DNA of 64,000 nucleotides from Chitinispirillaceae bacterium (GCA_016929595.1 JAFGIN010000021.1:1-64000), one strand, 5' to 3'. Positions 35,344 to 45,317 are shown, counted from the first letter of the stretch. The notes: a model not told the origin generated them from the sequence alone. Numbers and translations: made by a program.

Positions 35344-37620
35344 ATGACTACAGGAAGGCTGTTGTTTTCTGCAGGTAAAGGAAGAGTTTCTATCCGCAGT
35401 ACCACAACGTGGTATTCTCTTGCTTGTCTACTTTTATTCATATCCCAATTGTCAGCTCAGATAATCAAAGACTCGCTTTTTACCAGAGGTTCGTTATGGG
35501 ATGAATGGTACAATGAAACAACCGATATGGATATACAATTCGGAGCTTCGGGATGCACGGTTCAGGTGATTAAACCGGGTCAGTATGAGTATGAAGCTGC
35601 AATAGACCGTAAGATAACAACAATCGCAAAGGAAAAGACCTATCAGATTACACTTATAGCATCTTCTGATTCATCATGTATTCTTCCCTTTGGGTTCAAA
35701 CAGAATCAGCCACCTTATCTGCGTTACGCAATACGTACAATAGCTCTTAAACCGGAACTGGATACGATCCGGCTTACCTGGGTAAACAGCGGAGCGAACG
35801 CTATTGCCCCAGGGGATGTCTCAATCGGTATATCATTGGGTAATGCGCGGGGTACTCTTTATTTTAGGAAATTAACGATAGTTGAATCGCCTGCATCATC
35901 GTCGGACATCAACGACTTCCAATGTCCGGTCATTCCCAAACTTAACCCGCCGATAGTATCACCGTCCCAGCTCCCCTCCGGTCTTCTTGCCTACAGTTAC
36001 AGTGGAGCAGGAACAATCTATCTTTCGCCACTTAACAAGTGGTCCCCGGTTGGGATACCAGGTATTGATGCCAGCCCCAGTAACATCTTTTTTTCTGATG
36101 ATGGGAAATGGTTGTTGTACCAGTTGGAAAGTAAAATGTTCGTAATCAGAATCGATGGTAAGTATAAGACAAAGGTCCCCGTTAATGACACTATAACGGC
36201 CTGCTGCTTTTATCGTAACAGTCCCTACGGGCTTGAGATTGCGTATGATCTTAAAAATGTTGAGCTTCTCAGATCCATTCCTGTCTTCTTTTCCGAATCA
36301 GCAGTACATTTTGGCGATGAGAGAACCATAGCAGATCTTGGTTCCAACTACGCATTCGAAAACTATTACCAGATCAGTGTTGTAAAAAATCAGATCTGGG
36401 GAGCTATCTGTCCTGTTGTAAATGGCACCATATTAAAAAGATCCGGATTCATGACTATTCCCGATTCCGGAAAGGGTATTGCGATGCCTGAAAACATCTA
36501 CAGATTCGGTGATGACAACAAGGAACAGGTTTTTGGCTGTAGCCATACGATGTCTTTTGATGGCACTTATTGCGTAGCCAACCCGGGACATGCTGCAGAA
36601 ACCGGTGATTTTTCTCATTGTGCACCATTTCAGCATAAAGGTTTTTATGTCTCACCATTTTACAATGATCGTGACAGTTCAGTTACCACTCGTGAACACG
36701 TACACCGGTACAGCTACAGCCTGAACTGGTGTCCCGACAAATACCTTCCCTGGGAATGGACTGTTGTTGATTTTAACCTTTACAATTTCACTAACGACAA
36801 CAAAATTCTTGTTGGTGCGCAGTGTGGAGACTCATCATCCAGGCAGGGTTTATGGGCAATAAACTGGGAAAACAACACCTGGTACCCGCTTAATCCCGAC
36901 GATATCGAGATTAAAGCATCCGGCGTTGCAGCATTTATTGGCAACTACGATTCAGCTATCCTTGACTCACTCGCTAAAAATCAGTACACGTACATGGACA
37001 CATCGGTAAAGAATCCTATCGGGTACAAAATAATAAAACCCAGCGGCGGAGAACTGTTCAAAGCTGGTGAACAGTGCACGATTAAAGTTTCTTCTGCCGA
37101 AGAGGGCAATGCGTCTATCAAACTTCAATTCGGTAAATATACTTATAATATATTGAGTTCTGCAATCAACCCCCGAAAAGATTCTGTGATTATCTATAGA
37201 ATTCCAGAGTATTTTACACGGGTCAAAAAGGAAAATGGCACAACGGTAACAGAAAATATCACATTTGATTCCGCCAAATGCAGAATACGTCTTGAACATT
37301 ATACACCGGGAATCTGCGACCCGATACTCTCAGCACCATTTTCAATTATTGCGAAGTCCTCAACCCGCCCCCGAAATGGACTTGCAAAAGGTGTAATAAC
37401 AACAAAATCGAAAGCTATGCAGCTGCCTGAGATAATTTCTATTTCAAAAAAAGAAAATCTCATTTCATTAGTAATCTACGACCTTCTTGGAAGACCGGTT
37501 ATCAACTGGGACTTTTCTTCGGGGAAGCAGATATTTTTAACAACGCTACGAACCGGTTCTTTTTCAAGAGCTGTATATATTGTACGGTATTCTTATAAAA
37601 CGAATAAAATTTTTTACTAA
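35344..37620 (+). CDS. Large secreted protein with CBM-like N-terminus and T9SS-like C-terminus
   Basis: A 758-aa exported protein; ATG 35344 follows AACAGGAGATAATTTT. The signal peptide is long: about 22 polar residues precede the hydrophobic core and SAQ at 37-39. Residues 40-190 look like a CBM4/9-type jelly roll (SLFTRGSLWDEWYNETTDM, ... ARGTLYFRKLTIVE). Residues 205-550 resemble a TolB-like beta-propeller (GAGTIYLSPLNKWSPVG, FFSDDGKWLLYQLE) with several aromatic Trp/Tyr-rich blades. A T9SS/FlgD-like domain closes the protein (ISLVIYDLLGRPVINWDF, about 700-758). No catalytic residues are recognisable. It lies 72 bp upstream of the GH9 gene, so it is probably co-transcribed and may bind the same polysaccharide. 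Confidence 0.8.
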   Translation: MTTGRLLFSAGKGRVSIRSTTTWYSLACLLLFISQLSAQIIKDSLFTRGSLWDEWYNETTDMDIQFGASGCTVQVIKPGQYEYEAAIDRKITTIAKEKTYQITLIASSDSSCILPFGFKQNQPPYLRYAIRTIALKPELDTIRLTWVNSGANAIAPGDVSIGISLGNARGTLYFRKLTIVESPASSSDINDFQCPVIPKLNPPIVSPSQLPSGLLAYSYSGAGTIYLSPLNKWSPVGIPGIDASPSNIFFSDDGKWLLYQLESKMFVIRIDGKYKTKVPVNDTITACCFYRNSPYGLEIAYDLKNVELLRSIPVFFSESAVHFGDERTIADLGSNYAFENYYQISVVKNQIWGAICPVVNGTILKRSGFMTIPDSGKGIAMPENIYRFGDDNKEQVFGCSHTMSFDGTYCVANPGHAAETGDFSHCAPFQHKGFYVSPFYNDRDSSVTTREHVHRYSYSLNWCPDKYLPWEWTVVDFNLYNFTNDNKILVGAQCGDSSSRQGLWAINWENNTWYPLNPDDIEIKASGVAAFIGNYDSAILDSLAKNQYTYMDTSVKNPIGYKIIKPSGGELFKAGEQCTIKVSSAEEGNASIKLQFGKYTYNILSSAINPRKDSVIIYRIPEYFTRVKKENGTTVTENITFDSAKCRIRLEHYTPGICDPILSAPFSIIAKSSTRPRNGLAKGVITTKSKAMQLPEIISISKKENLISLVIYDLLGRPVINWDFSSGKQIFLTTLRTGSFSRAVYIVRYSYKTNKIFY

Positions 37621-37692
37621 TTACAAGCCATATTCATTCTGCGCAGCGTGAAATGTCTTCTCTCATGAAACTTAAAAAAACGGGAGGATACA

Positions 37693-40600
37693 ATGTCTAC
37701 TCATGTATCTGCTGTCATCGGCATTTCTGAAATGCACCAGAATTTACTCAGTTCTCTTCCGATTTACGAAAACCTGCTCTGTATATTTCCAGGTCTCCGG
37801 AAGAAGGATTTCTCAGTTCTACTCCTGATCTCATTTTTGTCGTTTCTTTTGACAGGTACCACAAATGGGCATGCATCTGCAAACAGTGTTCCTGCCGGGG
37901 TATCAAACAGTAACTACTTATTTCTCGATACGTTACTTGACAGCACTTCGGTTGCGACATACAATGGACAGACCTCCTTCCATATTCAAAAGGATAGTGA
38001 TAGAAAAAACGCGACATTGCAGTTTAACTTTGATGATAAAACATACACAACTGCTGAAATATTGCTGAAAACCGGAAAATCTATTGATTTCAGTAAAAAC
38101 AGAGGTGATGCATTCATCAGATTCAAGATTAAAGGAAAAATCGGTGGAGAACGATGTTTCATCGGGGTTGCAGACAATGACATAAATTTGAATACACGTA
38201 CAGAGGTCAAATATTACAACACCGATTACTTTGATATCACTGAAAAGTGGCAGGAAGTGATCTGCCCACTGAAAGGATTTACTGATGAAGGTGAACACCT
38301 GCTTGCAAGAGAAAATGTTAATGAGTATGACAAAATTGACTGGAGCAAAGTCTCTTCTGTACGATTTTCAACAGAAAAGGAGATGAATTATGGCCGTTCA
38401 ACCAACAGGATATCTACCATATTCATAGATGATCTTGAAATCGTAACAGATCCGGCGATAAAGCAGCCTCAAAGACGTTTTACTCCCTGGAGATACAACC
38501 CTGAGGTTATCAGCGGGCCTGCAGATACGAATTATGATTCATCAAATACCTTCTTCTCGTGGCTTGATTCCAGACTTGCACCAAAGACATCTGTTTACAC
38601 CTACGGTTACCCTACCGATTTTTCAGTTTTTAATCCTGTCAATGAAAGTAATGCTGCAGTATTGGCTACATTTCAAAATGACAGGGAATGGAGTGGAGTA
38701 ACTCTTTACAGAAATAATTCAGGGGCAATGGATGTCACCCCATGGTACAAAACAGGTGGCATCGAGTTCCATGTCAAAGGTACTTATGGAGGAGAACTAT
38801 TCTATATCGGTTTACTTGATGACGAATCCGACGGTATCGACAAAAAAGTACAGAGCAGGATTTCAAGCAGAACAGCGGTAAAAGTTACAAAAGAATGGCA
38901 ACGGGTTTTCATACCATTTTCATCATTTGAAAGTATCGGACGTTGGTGGAATTCAGAATCGCACTATGAAGGTGTCGGAACGCTTGACTGGTCAAAAATT
39001 TCAGAGATCCGTTTCTCGATTGATTTATATGCTAATAAGCCAATTCTGAAAAGGCCTGATGAACCGGTTACACTATATTTCTCAAATATCCGTTTTATCA
39101 AAAAGTCAGATGTAGTTTCAAATGAACTTTTCTGGGAATCGTTCTCCCCATCCCAGGCAGATCGTTTGATTGAAGATTTCAATGCGTACGATCCCTCAAA
39201 AATCTCAATAAATATCGAACCAACTTCCACAATGGAAATCAGTATGGCGGAAAATGCACAAGACAACAGCAATGCCGTCAGGATGGATTACAAAATCGGT
39301 CTCTGGGGATCAGCTGCGTACAGTGTCCCCAATGACTCACAAAAATGTGACTGGTCTGGGCATAATGCAGTCTCTTTTGATTTCTATTCAAGCGAAAAGG
39401 GTCAAACTGGGATGCTTATGATAATTGACTCGGGAAGTGAAGTCTGGTCTGCTCATTTTATGGCCACTGGAGGCTGGCAGGTAATCACTGTCCCATTCTC
39501 CAGATTCCGTCAGTTTGAGTGGTGGCAGCCCGATAGTGCATATCTCAATGGTAAAATGGATTTGAAGGGTGTCAGAACTTTTGACTGGAGACCCGGAATA
39601 ACCGGAAGAAAAGGGACTGTCATTATTGACAATATTAAAGTCATCAATTTTTCTCCCGATATGGCCGGGAATAAAAAGAGTATTCATATCAACCAGACTG
39701 GCTACCTGCCCGGTTTTTTCAAAAAATTTTCTGTTACCGACAGCAATGCGCGAACATTCATTCTTCAAAACAGCAGTGAGCGCGTTATCCTTACCAGCCC
39801 ATTACTTAATGGGACATTCTGGGCGTCATCAGGTCAGTATGTCAAACAGGGTGAATTCAGCGGTATATCACAGGAGGGAGTCTACACTCTTACCATACAG
39901 GAAACCGGAGAAACAATTGATGTCAGTATTAAAGACACCCTGAGTTCGATCTTCAGAGATGCTGTTCGCATGTTTTATTACCAACGGGCCTCTATTGACC
40001 TGGAAGAGCCATTCGCCGGAAAGTTTCATCATATAAAAGGGCACCCTGACACTGCCGTAATGTTCCATCAGACTACAAATAAAACCGGTACTGCAGATGT
40101 TCATGGAGGATGGTATGATGCCGGTGATTATGGGAAATATGTAGTCAATGGTGGTATTACATGTTACCGATTTCTGTCGCTTTGTGAGCTGTATCCGCAA
40201 ATCGGCGGGGATACCCTCCAGATTCCTGAATCGGGAAATGGTATTAACGATCTTCTGGATGAAGTCAGGTATGAACTTGATTGGTTCAAGCGGATGCAGG
40301 ACAGTGATGATGGAGGCGTTTATTTCAAAGTCGCTCCCCTTAAGTGGGACGCATTTGTAATGCCTGACAAATCAGATCTGCCCCGTTACATAATTGGAAA
40401 AACAACCGCATCAACCCTGAATTTTTCAGCGGTAATGGCAATGGCAGGCCGGATATTTAAAAACATTGATAAAAAATACAGTAAAGACTGTATCAAACGT
40501 GCAGTAGCCGCATGGAACTGGGCGCTCCAGAACCCCGCTGTTAACCAGCCTGCAGAAAACGGCGGAAGTGGCGCTTATAGTGATAACTTCTTCAATGATG

Positions 40601-41286
40601 AATTCTTCTGGGCAGCATCAGAACTGTTCACGACAACAGGAAAACAGGTCTATAAAAAATATATCGCCCGTTTTCTCAACCCATCAGAAACGATTACGCC
40701 GGTTGATTGGCAAAATGTCGGCCTTTGCGGATATCTGACACTTGTAACACATTTTGATAATAACGAAGTTGAGGCTGTAAAGTATGGAAATATAATTATC
40801 AGAAATCTGGCTGATTCCATTTCCTCATCTGTCGAAAATACCCCATTTGGAACGCCTTCGTCCCTTTTTCTCTGGGGATCCAATGATTTTGTTTTAAACC
40901 ACGCGGTTGTCTGTTGTTACGCTTACAAACAAACAGGAAAACGTAAATACCTCAACACCGTAGTGGAAATTGTTAACTACATACTGGGTCACAACGCGAC
41001 CGGATACTCATTTGTAACCGGTTACGGCACTATGTCTCCTTTACAACCCCACCACCGGATCATGAGTTCCGATACCATTGAAGAACCTTATCCGGGATTT
41101 CTGGTCGGAGGGCCAAATTCTGCCCGGGAGGATGAAGCATCCTGTGAACCGGGAGTCTACTACCCTTTCAAGCAACCAGCCCGATCATATGTTGATGCTG
41201 TAGCGGCCTATGCCTCAAATGAAGTCTGCATTAACTGGAATGCCGTACTGGTCTTTGTACTGGGATTCCTTCAGATGAACAAGTGA
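37693..41286 (+). CDS. Multimodular GH9 cellulase with three CBM11/CIA30-like modules
   Basis: A 1197-aa secreted endo-acting glucanase candidate. ATG 37693 follows GGGAGGA. The signal region is unusually long: about 38 residues precede the hydrophobic core (40-56). Three repeated beta modules lie at about 75-255, 300-475 and 485-655. Each has a ...W..V..PF..F... and LDWSKISEIRF-type end plus a final IDNIKV-like strand, as in CBM11/CIA30 domains. A CelD_N Ig-like domain (about 660-750; IHINQTGYLPG) and the GH9 catalytic (alpha/alpha)6 barrel (about 755-1197) follow. Catalytic residues sit in GGWYDAGDYGKY (nucleophile/base Asp) and SNEVCINWNA (acid Glu); PHHRIMSSD is the third signature. No C-terminal sorting domain is seen. 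Confidence 0.95.
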   Translation: MSTHVSAVIGISEMHQNLLSSLPIYENLLCIFPGLRKKDFSVLLLISFLSFLLTGTTNGHASANSVPAGVSNSNYLFLDTLLDSTSVATYNGQTSFHIQKDSDRKNATLQFNFDDKTYTTAEILLKTGKSIDFSKNRGDAFIRFKIKGKIGGERCFIGVADNDINLNTRTEVKYYNTDYFDITEKWQEVICPLKGFTDEGEHLLARENVNEYDKIDWSKVSSVRFSTEKEMNYGRSTNRISTIFIDDLEIVTDPAIKQPQRRFTPWRYNPEVISGPADTNYDSSNTFFSWLDSRLAPKTSVYTYGYPTDFSVFNPVNESNAAVLATFQNDREWSGVTLYRNNSGAMDVTPWYKTGGIEFHVKGTYGGELFYIGLLDDESDGIDKKVQSRISSRTAVKVTKEWQRVFIPFSSFESIGRWWNSESHYEGVGTLDWSKISEIRFSIDLYANKPILKRPDEPVTLYFSNIRFIKKSDVVSNELFWESFSPSQADRLIEDFNAYDPSKISINIEPTSTMEISMAENAQDNSNAVRMDYKIGLWGSAAYSVPNDSQKCDWSGHNAVSFDFYSSEKGQTGMLMIIDSGSEVWSAHFMATGGWQVITVPFSRFRQFEWWQPDSAYLNGKMDLKGVRTFDWRPGITGRKGTVIIDNIKVINFSPDMAGNKKSIHINQTGYLPGFFKKFSVTDSNARTFILQNSSERVILTSPLLNGTFWASSGQYVKQGEFSGISQEGVYTLTIQETGETIDVSIKDTLSSIFRDAVRMFYYQRASIDLEEPFAGKFHHIKGHPDTAVMFHQTTNKTGTADVHGGWYDAGDYGKYVVNGGITCYRFLSLCELYPQIGGDTLQIPESGNGINDLLDEVRYELDWFKRMQDSDDGGVYFKVAPLKWDAFVMPDKSDLPRYIIGKTTASTLNFSAVMAMAGRIFKNIDKKYSKDCIKRAVAAWNWALQNPAVNQPAENGGSGAYSDNFFNDEFFWAASELFTTTGKQVYKKYIARFLNPSETITPVDWQNVGLCGYLTLVTHFDNNEVEAVKYGNIIIRNLADSISSSVENTPFGTPSSLFLWGSNDFVLNHAVVCCYAYKQTGKRKYLNTVVEIVNYILGHNATGYSFVTGYGTMSPLQPHHRIMSSDTIEEPYPGFLVGGPNSAREDEASCEPGVYYPFKQPARSYVDAVAAYASNEVCINWNAVLVFVLGFLQMNK

Positions 41287-41293
41287 TTTACAG

Positions 41294-41320
41294 GTGTCTG
41301 CATCTGCCAGATGCAGACAC
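41294..41320 (+). terminator. Hairpin after the GH9 gene
   Basis: 13-bp perfect arms (41294-41306 and 41308-41320) around one base, starting 8 bp after the GH9 stop codon. The following attcgtttta is a weak T tract. Probably an intrinsic terminator or 3' stabilising hairpin. Confidence 0.6.
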
Positions 41321-41588
41321 ATTCGTTTTACCTCAACACCACCATTATGCAGGCTGCTATTTAACGACCCCGTTTTTAACCCCGTTTTTACAACATACCG
41401 TTTACTTTCCCTATGCACAAATAGTATTATATATATATGATATATAAAAAAGATATAATTTAAGAGCTCCGTTTGTATCACTAAAGCATAACCATTTATA
41501 TTTCAATTGGTTACCAAGTTTTATTCTTACGGCACACTATTTGTATATGTATCTCCTGAACATCGACAGACCTGTAAAGGAGTATCTT
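41321..41588 (+). other. AT-rich upstream region of the paralogue pair
   Basis: Very AT-rich (41400-41480 has several TATATAT runs), ending in AAAGGAG 5' of ATG 41589. Likely holds the promoter of the two envelope-protein genes. No RNA gene or coding sequence seen. Confidence 0.5.
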
Positions 41589-42386
41589 ATGATAAAAAAA
41601 TTTGTTACAACAATAGCACTGAGCGCACTTTTTTTTACACTGAGCGCTACAGACAAAGAAATTGATGATTCAAAAAAGCTGGGAGGATCAGGATATATCG
41701 GTATTGGAATGATAAGACTCGATCTGGATCCCCTGGAACGAATTGTTGAAAAAGACCTTAACCGATCAGGATTTGAATTCGACGACAACAGGTTTATGAC
41801 AGTGACTCTGGGGGGATTCTTCGGTCCCCGTCGGAACGGTTTTCGCATCGGCGCAGCAGGGACATTTGGATATAATACATTGTATAGCGAGCCATGGAAG
41901 GGTATTGTCAGTGACTCTGAATATGTAGCACTTCATCCCGATAGTCTTGCGGACTCTATTGTACAGCTTCATAATATTATTACCATTGGAGGTCTGATCG
42001 TTGAAAAGAGTTTCAGTATTCCAGGAAATGTTTCCTTTTATGCTGGTGGAATGATTGGCGGTGGAGCACTGGTTTCCGTAGCTGATTATAAAATTGCAGA
42101 TGACGGGTTCACAGATATCGATACTGACGATGATGACAGCGGTGACGACGACCCTTATGATTATGATGCCGATAATGACTCAGATGTCAAAATTGCTGCA
42201 GCAGCACTGTTTGTATTTGAAATTAATGGCGGAGCGAGCTATACGCTTACCAAATGGATGCACATCGGCCTTGATTTTTCGACTACATTTCTTTATTCCT
42301 CAACCGGTTTCAGTTTCAGACAGGGAAGCTTTATGACGGTGTACCCCGGCCTTAAATTCAGACTGATATTCGGGAATGCAGTTTAA
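41589..42386 (+). CDS. Envelope protein with Asp-rich loop, paralogue 1
   Basis: A 265-aa exported protein. ATG 41589 has AAAGGAG upstream and opens a signal peptide (about 1-20, ending LSA). The body is Gly- and aromatic-rich with alternating beta-like strands. An acidic loop of about 30 residues (about 170-200) is mostly Asp with DxDxD-like spacing, as in calcium-binding loops. VEKSFSIPGNVSFYAGGMIGGGALVS is matched by VEKVILHKNINFLFGGVIGGGTFS in the next gene. The C-terminal ends ...VYPGLKFRLIFGNAV, like ...VNPGIRVRIVLGNLG. Beta-barrel outer-membrane placement is likely. I do not recognise a named family. Confidence 0.75.
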   Translation: MIKKFVTTIALSALFFTLSATDKEIDDSKKLGGSGYIGIGMIRLDLDPLERIVEKDLNRSGFEFDDNRFMTVTLGGFFGPRRNGFRIGAAGTFGYNTLYSEPWKGIVSDSEYVALHPDSLADSIVQLHNIITIGGLIVEKSFSIPGNVSFYAGGMIGGGALVSVADYKIADDGFTDIDTDDDDSGDDDPYDYDADNDSDVKIAAAALFVFEINGGASYTLTKWMHIGLDFSTTFLYSSTGFSFRQGSFMTVYPGLKFRLIFGNAV

Positions 42387-42413
42387 GGGTATAACTTTGT
42401 AAAGGAGCTATTT

Positions 42414-43475
42414 ATGAATATTTTTATAGTATTATTAATAATTATCAGTTCTGTATTTGCAGCCATCGCAGAAGAAACCGCTGCTGACAGTACAACAGCG
42501 CCTCTTGATGCAATTGTTCAAAATGATTCAACATCCCGGAACTTACCTGTTGCATATGATTCTTCAAATAGCAAACCCGAGGATAAACAGGCACAGGCAA
42601 CACATACAAAAACGAAGTTGATTAAATCTTCTCATGTAGATTTAGAGGAACAGATCGATACCGAAATTGATGCACTTATAGATAAAATCCATGAACTGGA
42701 GGAAAAAATTGAAAATTTGCGTGAAGCAAAATATGACTCCAGAGCTCAGGATACCATCGATGCCGAATTTATCATTAATAAAATCAATGAAAAAAGAATA
42801 CTTTTCACCGAAAAGGTAACAAAATCAAGGGCTCAGGGGTATGGTGGTGGTGTTATAATCCAACCGATGGTTCTTGGTATAAGAATGAAACCAGTTAAAA
42901 ATTTTGCATTGAAAAACATCTCTCTTCGACCGTATAGATTCTCCAGACTGGAAGAAAGCTACAGGCCAGTGCTGGTAATGGGTGCATTTGCCTATGGTGG
43001 TGTTGGTAATGGACTGCGTATTGGATTTGGTGGATGGGGAGGCGATTCTTATTATGAAGGAGAACGCGTGGATGGAAATCTGGATACGGTGATGATTCTT
43101 AATCTGCACACATCTTTCGGTGGAATGCTCGTTGAGAAGGTGATTCTCCATAAAAACATCAACTTTCTTTTCGGTGGTGTAATTGGTGGTGGCACATTTT
43201 CACTTAAACGCTCTGTTCAGCTGGATAATGCATTCAATTCACTCAATGACTGGGAACAGTTAGATGATGAAAGTAATTATACAGAGGCAACCTATGCGGG
43301 CGTGGAAATTCATTCAGGATTTACCGCTACAATACTGCCCTGGATGCATCTGGGGATGGATCTTAATTCACTGTTTTCATTCTCTGTAAGTGGTTTCAAG
43401 GGTCTTGGCAGTCGGGGTTTTACAACGGTTAACCCGGGCATACGCGTAAGAATTGTCCTTGGAAACCTCGGTTGA
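42414..43475 (+). CDS. Envelope protein with coiled-coil insert, paralogue 2
   Basis: A 353-aa exported protein 27 bp after its paralogue, with AAAGGAG before the ATG. The signal peptide covers about 1-17. It differs from paralogue 1 by an N-terminal Ser/Thr-rich linker and a helical coiled-coil (about 75-135; QIDTEIDALIDKIHELEEKIENL), then the shared beta domain. Shared strands include GNGLRIGFGGWGGDSYYEG and LPWMHLGMDLNSLFSFSVSGF. A coiled coil in front of a beta-barrel recalls trimerising or peptidoglycan-contacting arms, but this is inference. A hairpin terminator follows. Confidence 0.75.
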   Translation: MNIFIVLLIIISSVFAAIAEETAADSTTAPLDAIVQNDSTSRNLPVAYDSSNSKPEDKQAQATHTKTKLIKSSHVDLEEQIDTEIDALIDKIHELEEKIENLREAKYDSRAQDTIDAEFIINKINEKRILFTEKVTKSRAQGYGGGVIIQPMVLGIRMKPVKNFALKNISLRPYRFSRLEESYRPVLVMGAFAYGGVGNGLRIGFGGWGGDSYYEGERVDGNLDTVMILNLHTSFGGMLVEKVILHKNINFLFGGVIGGGTFSLKRSVQLDNAFNSLNDWEQLDDESNYTEATYAGVEIHSGFTATILPWMHLGMDLNSLFSFSVSGFKGLGSRGFTTVNPGIRVRIVLGNLG

Positions 43476-43494
43476 ACCATACAGATAAAAGTCT

Positions 43495-43521
43495 GATGTA
43501 AACCTTTTGCCAGTTTACATC
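43495..43521 (+). terminator. Hairpin after paralogue 2
   Basis: gatgtaaac (43495-43503) pairs with gtttacatc (43513-43521) around a 9-nt loop, 20 bp after the stop codon. The T-rich atttagttgtttt follows. A moderate intrinsic terminator. Confidence 0.65.
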
Positions 43522-43574
43522 ATTTAGTTGTTTTAACGCTTGAAAATTAATTTTAATAGACTATACAGATACTT

Positions 43575-44114
43575 ATGCATGATGGAATAATTGGTTTAAT
43601 TCTCTACCTTGCGCACTGGCTCTCCCCTGGTGCAGATGTAGCAGATATTAATATAGAATTTTTACGGGTCCTTGAAAACCGCACTGCCGTATTTCAATGT
43701 CAACTTGAAACATCAATAAACCGGCAGCTTGAGCAGTTAATTGATGCAGGTATACCGCTTCGTTTCAAATTTTCAAATTTAATGGACGAGAATGACTCCC
43801 TCATATTTTTCCGTACCTTACAGTTTGACATGTCGGATTTTACCTACATGTGGACCGATTCATCCGGAGGACATTGTACGTACTCTGAAAAATACACACT
43901 TATTCACCTTGCAATGAGAGATTTCTGTAAATGGAGAATCGAAACACCTCAAAACTCAACTTCATGCCGCATTGAGGTTACCATTCTTCCAAGCAGAGCC
44001 GAGCAGCTTAACAAAGTTATTGATATGAGTAAGATATGGGGACAGCAGAGAGTAGTGCGTACATTTAACCCGGCAAGCCAGAAGAATCGACCCAGACAGC
44101 AGAAAGCAAGGTGA
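43575..44114 (+). CDS. DUF4390-like protein, first gene of the NtrYX-type operon
   Basis: A 179-aa protein with a short N-terminal hydrophobic stretch (GLIGLILYLAHWLS) that may be a signal anchor. The body is beta-rich: VFQCQLETSINRQLEQLIDAGIPLRFKFSNL and MWTDSSGGHCTYSEKYTLIH. The order and arrangement resemble DUF4390 proteins, which often precede NtrY-type kinases. It ends 6 bp before the kinase start, so the three genes form one operon. It may be the periplasmic sensor partner of the kinase, but no experiment on this family is known to me. Confidence 0.65.
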   Translation: MHDGIIGLILYLAHWLSPGADVADINIEFLRVLENRTAVFQCQLETSINRQLEQLIDAGIPLRFKFSNLMDENDSLIFFRTLQFDMSDFTYMWTDSSGGHCTYSEKYTLIHLAMRDFCKWRIETPQNSTSCRIEVTILPSRAEQLNKVIDMSKIWGQQRVVRTFNPASQKNRPRQQKAR

Positions 44115-44120
44115 AACAAG

Positions 44121-45317
44121 ATGTTTAAGTTTTTCAAAAACATTGAAATCGAATGGAAAATACTGCTGCTTGCAATGATTATTCTCCTTGCATTCGCATG
44201 TCCGTTTCAGCAGTTTTACTTATCTCATTTACGAACAGGTATCAGGCAGAGTACAGATCCCAGTCTTGAATCACTTCTTATTGCACTTGTAAAATCCACA
44301 GATGAAACTAACCGCGACCAGGCTCTTGAAAGCCTGAAGCGCCATCGTCAGTGGCAGGCTTTCATCCCAATTTTTATCCGTGAACAGCAGCAATCAGTCC
44401 TTCTTTTTTCATTTACACTCTTTATTCTTATTCTCCTTGCAGCAACTATTACAGTAAAAAAACTGACAAAACCATTAAAGGATCTCTCCAGAGCTGCAGA
44501 GGAGATTGGAAAAGGAAATCTCATTACTATTCCATACAGATCCGGCGGTGCCCTTGGGACGCTTGAAAAAGCTATGAATACAATGCAGAATGAACTTGAA
44601 AAACTGAGAGAAAAAACAAAAGTACAAGCCATGGAAATGGCATGGAGAGATATTGCGCGTGTGATGGCGCATGAGATTAAAAATCCCCTTACACCTATTC
44701 AGCTTACTCTTGACAGAATCCAGGAAAGAGTTGACAAGGGTACAACGATTACCATGCCGGATTTATCTAAATTTGTTGATCGGATTGGTACTCAGGTTGA
44801 AAGCCTTGAACGTCTTGTCAATGATTTCAGAAGTTTCGCCCGTGAGCCTGAACCTCAATTGAGCGATGTAGAGATTTCGCCGATTTTTAAAAAGTTTGCT
44901 GATAATCTGGAAGGATCAATCAGTACTTCGGTTAATGGCAATGCATCAGTACGTATTGACCCGCACCTTTTTGAAAGAGTTCTGCTCAACCTGTGGAAAA
45001 ACAGTATTGAAGCCGGAGCTACACAAATAGTCGTTAAAATTGAGAACAGGGATTCAGTAATAATGCTGCACATTTCCGATAATGGAAGCGGCATACCGAA
45101 GGAGCATCTCCAGAATGTCTGGGTCCCCTATATAACATTTAAAAAAGGGGGAACCGGGCTTGGTCTTCCGGTAGTTAAAAGGATCATTGAATCCATGAAC
45201 GGAACAATTTCCCTCTGCTCCTCTACCGATAAACAGGATCACGGTACAATGTTTATCATTGGTTTTAAAGACACATTCGCAAACTCGAATTCTCAGAGAA
45301 AGAGCCGCCTGTCATGA
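44121..45317 (+). CDS. NtrY-like sensor histidine kinase
   Basis: A 398-aa membrane sensor kinase. Membrane segments lie at about 13-35 and 92-115, with a short periplasmic loop between them. A HAMP domain (about 112-165; KKLTKPLKDLSRAAEEIGKG) follows. The HisKA dimerisation domain carries the phospho-accepting His in MAHEIKNPLTPIQLTLDRI (about 183-202). The HATPase domain has N, D and G boxes (LLNLWKNSIEAGA, ISDNGSGIP, GGTGLGLPVVKRI). It has no PAS domain, unlike longer NtrY kinases. It overlaps the regulator gene by ATGA, and should phosphorylate that protein. Confidence 0.93.
   Translation: MFKFFKNIEIEWKILLLAMIILLAFACPFQQFYLSHLRTGIRQSTDPSLESLLIALVKSTDETNRDQALESLKRHRQWQAFIPIFIREQQQSVLLFSFTLFILILLAATITVKKLTKPLKDLSRAAEEIGKGNLITIPYRSGGALGTLEKAMNTMQNELEKLREKTKVQAMEMAWRDIARVMAHEIKNPLTPIQLTLDRIQERVDKGTTITMPDLSKFVDRIGTQVESLERLVNDFRSFAREPEPQLSDVEISPIFKKFADNLEGSISTSVNGNASVRIDPHLFERVLLNLWKNSIEAGATQIVVKIENRDSVIMLHISDNGSGIPKEHLQNVWVPYITFKKGGTGLGLPVVKRIIESMNGTISLCSSTDKQDHGTMFIIGFKDTFANSNSQRKSRLS

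Noticed and set aside
41520-41545. Possible sigma54 promoter upstream of paralogue 1
   Set aside because: The match to TGGCAC-N5-TTGCA is poor (GGCAC is present, the -12 element reads TTGTA).
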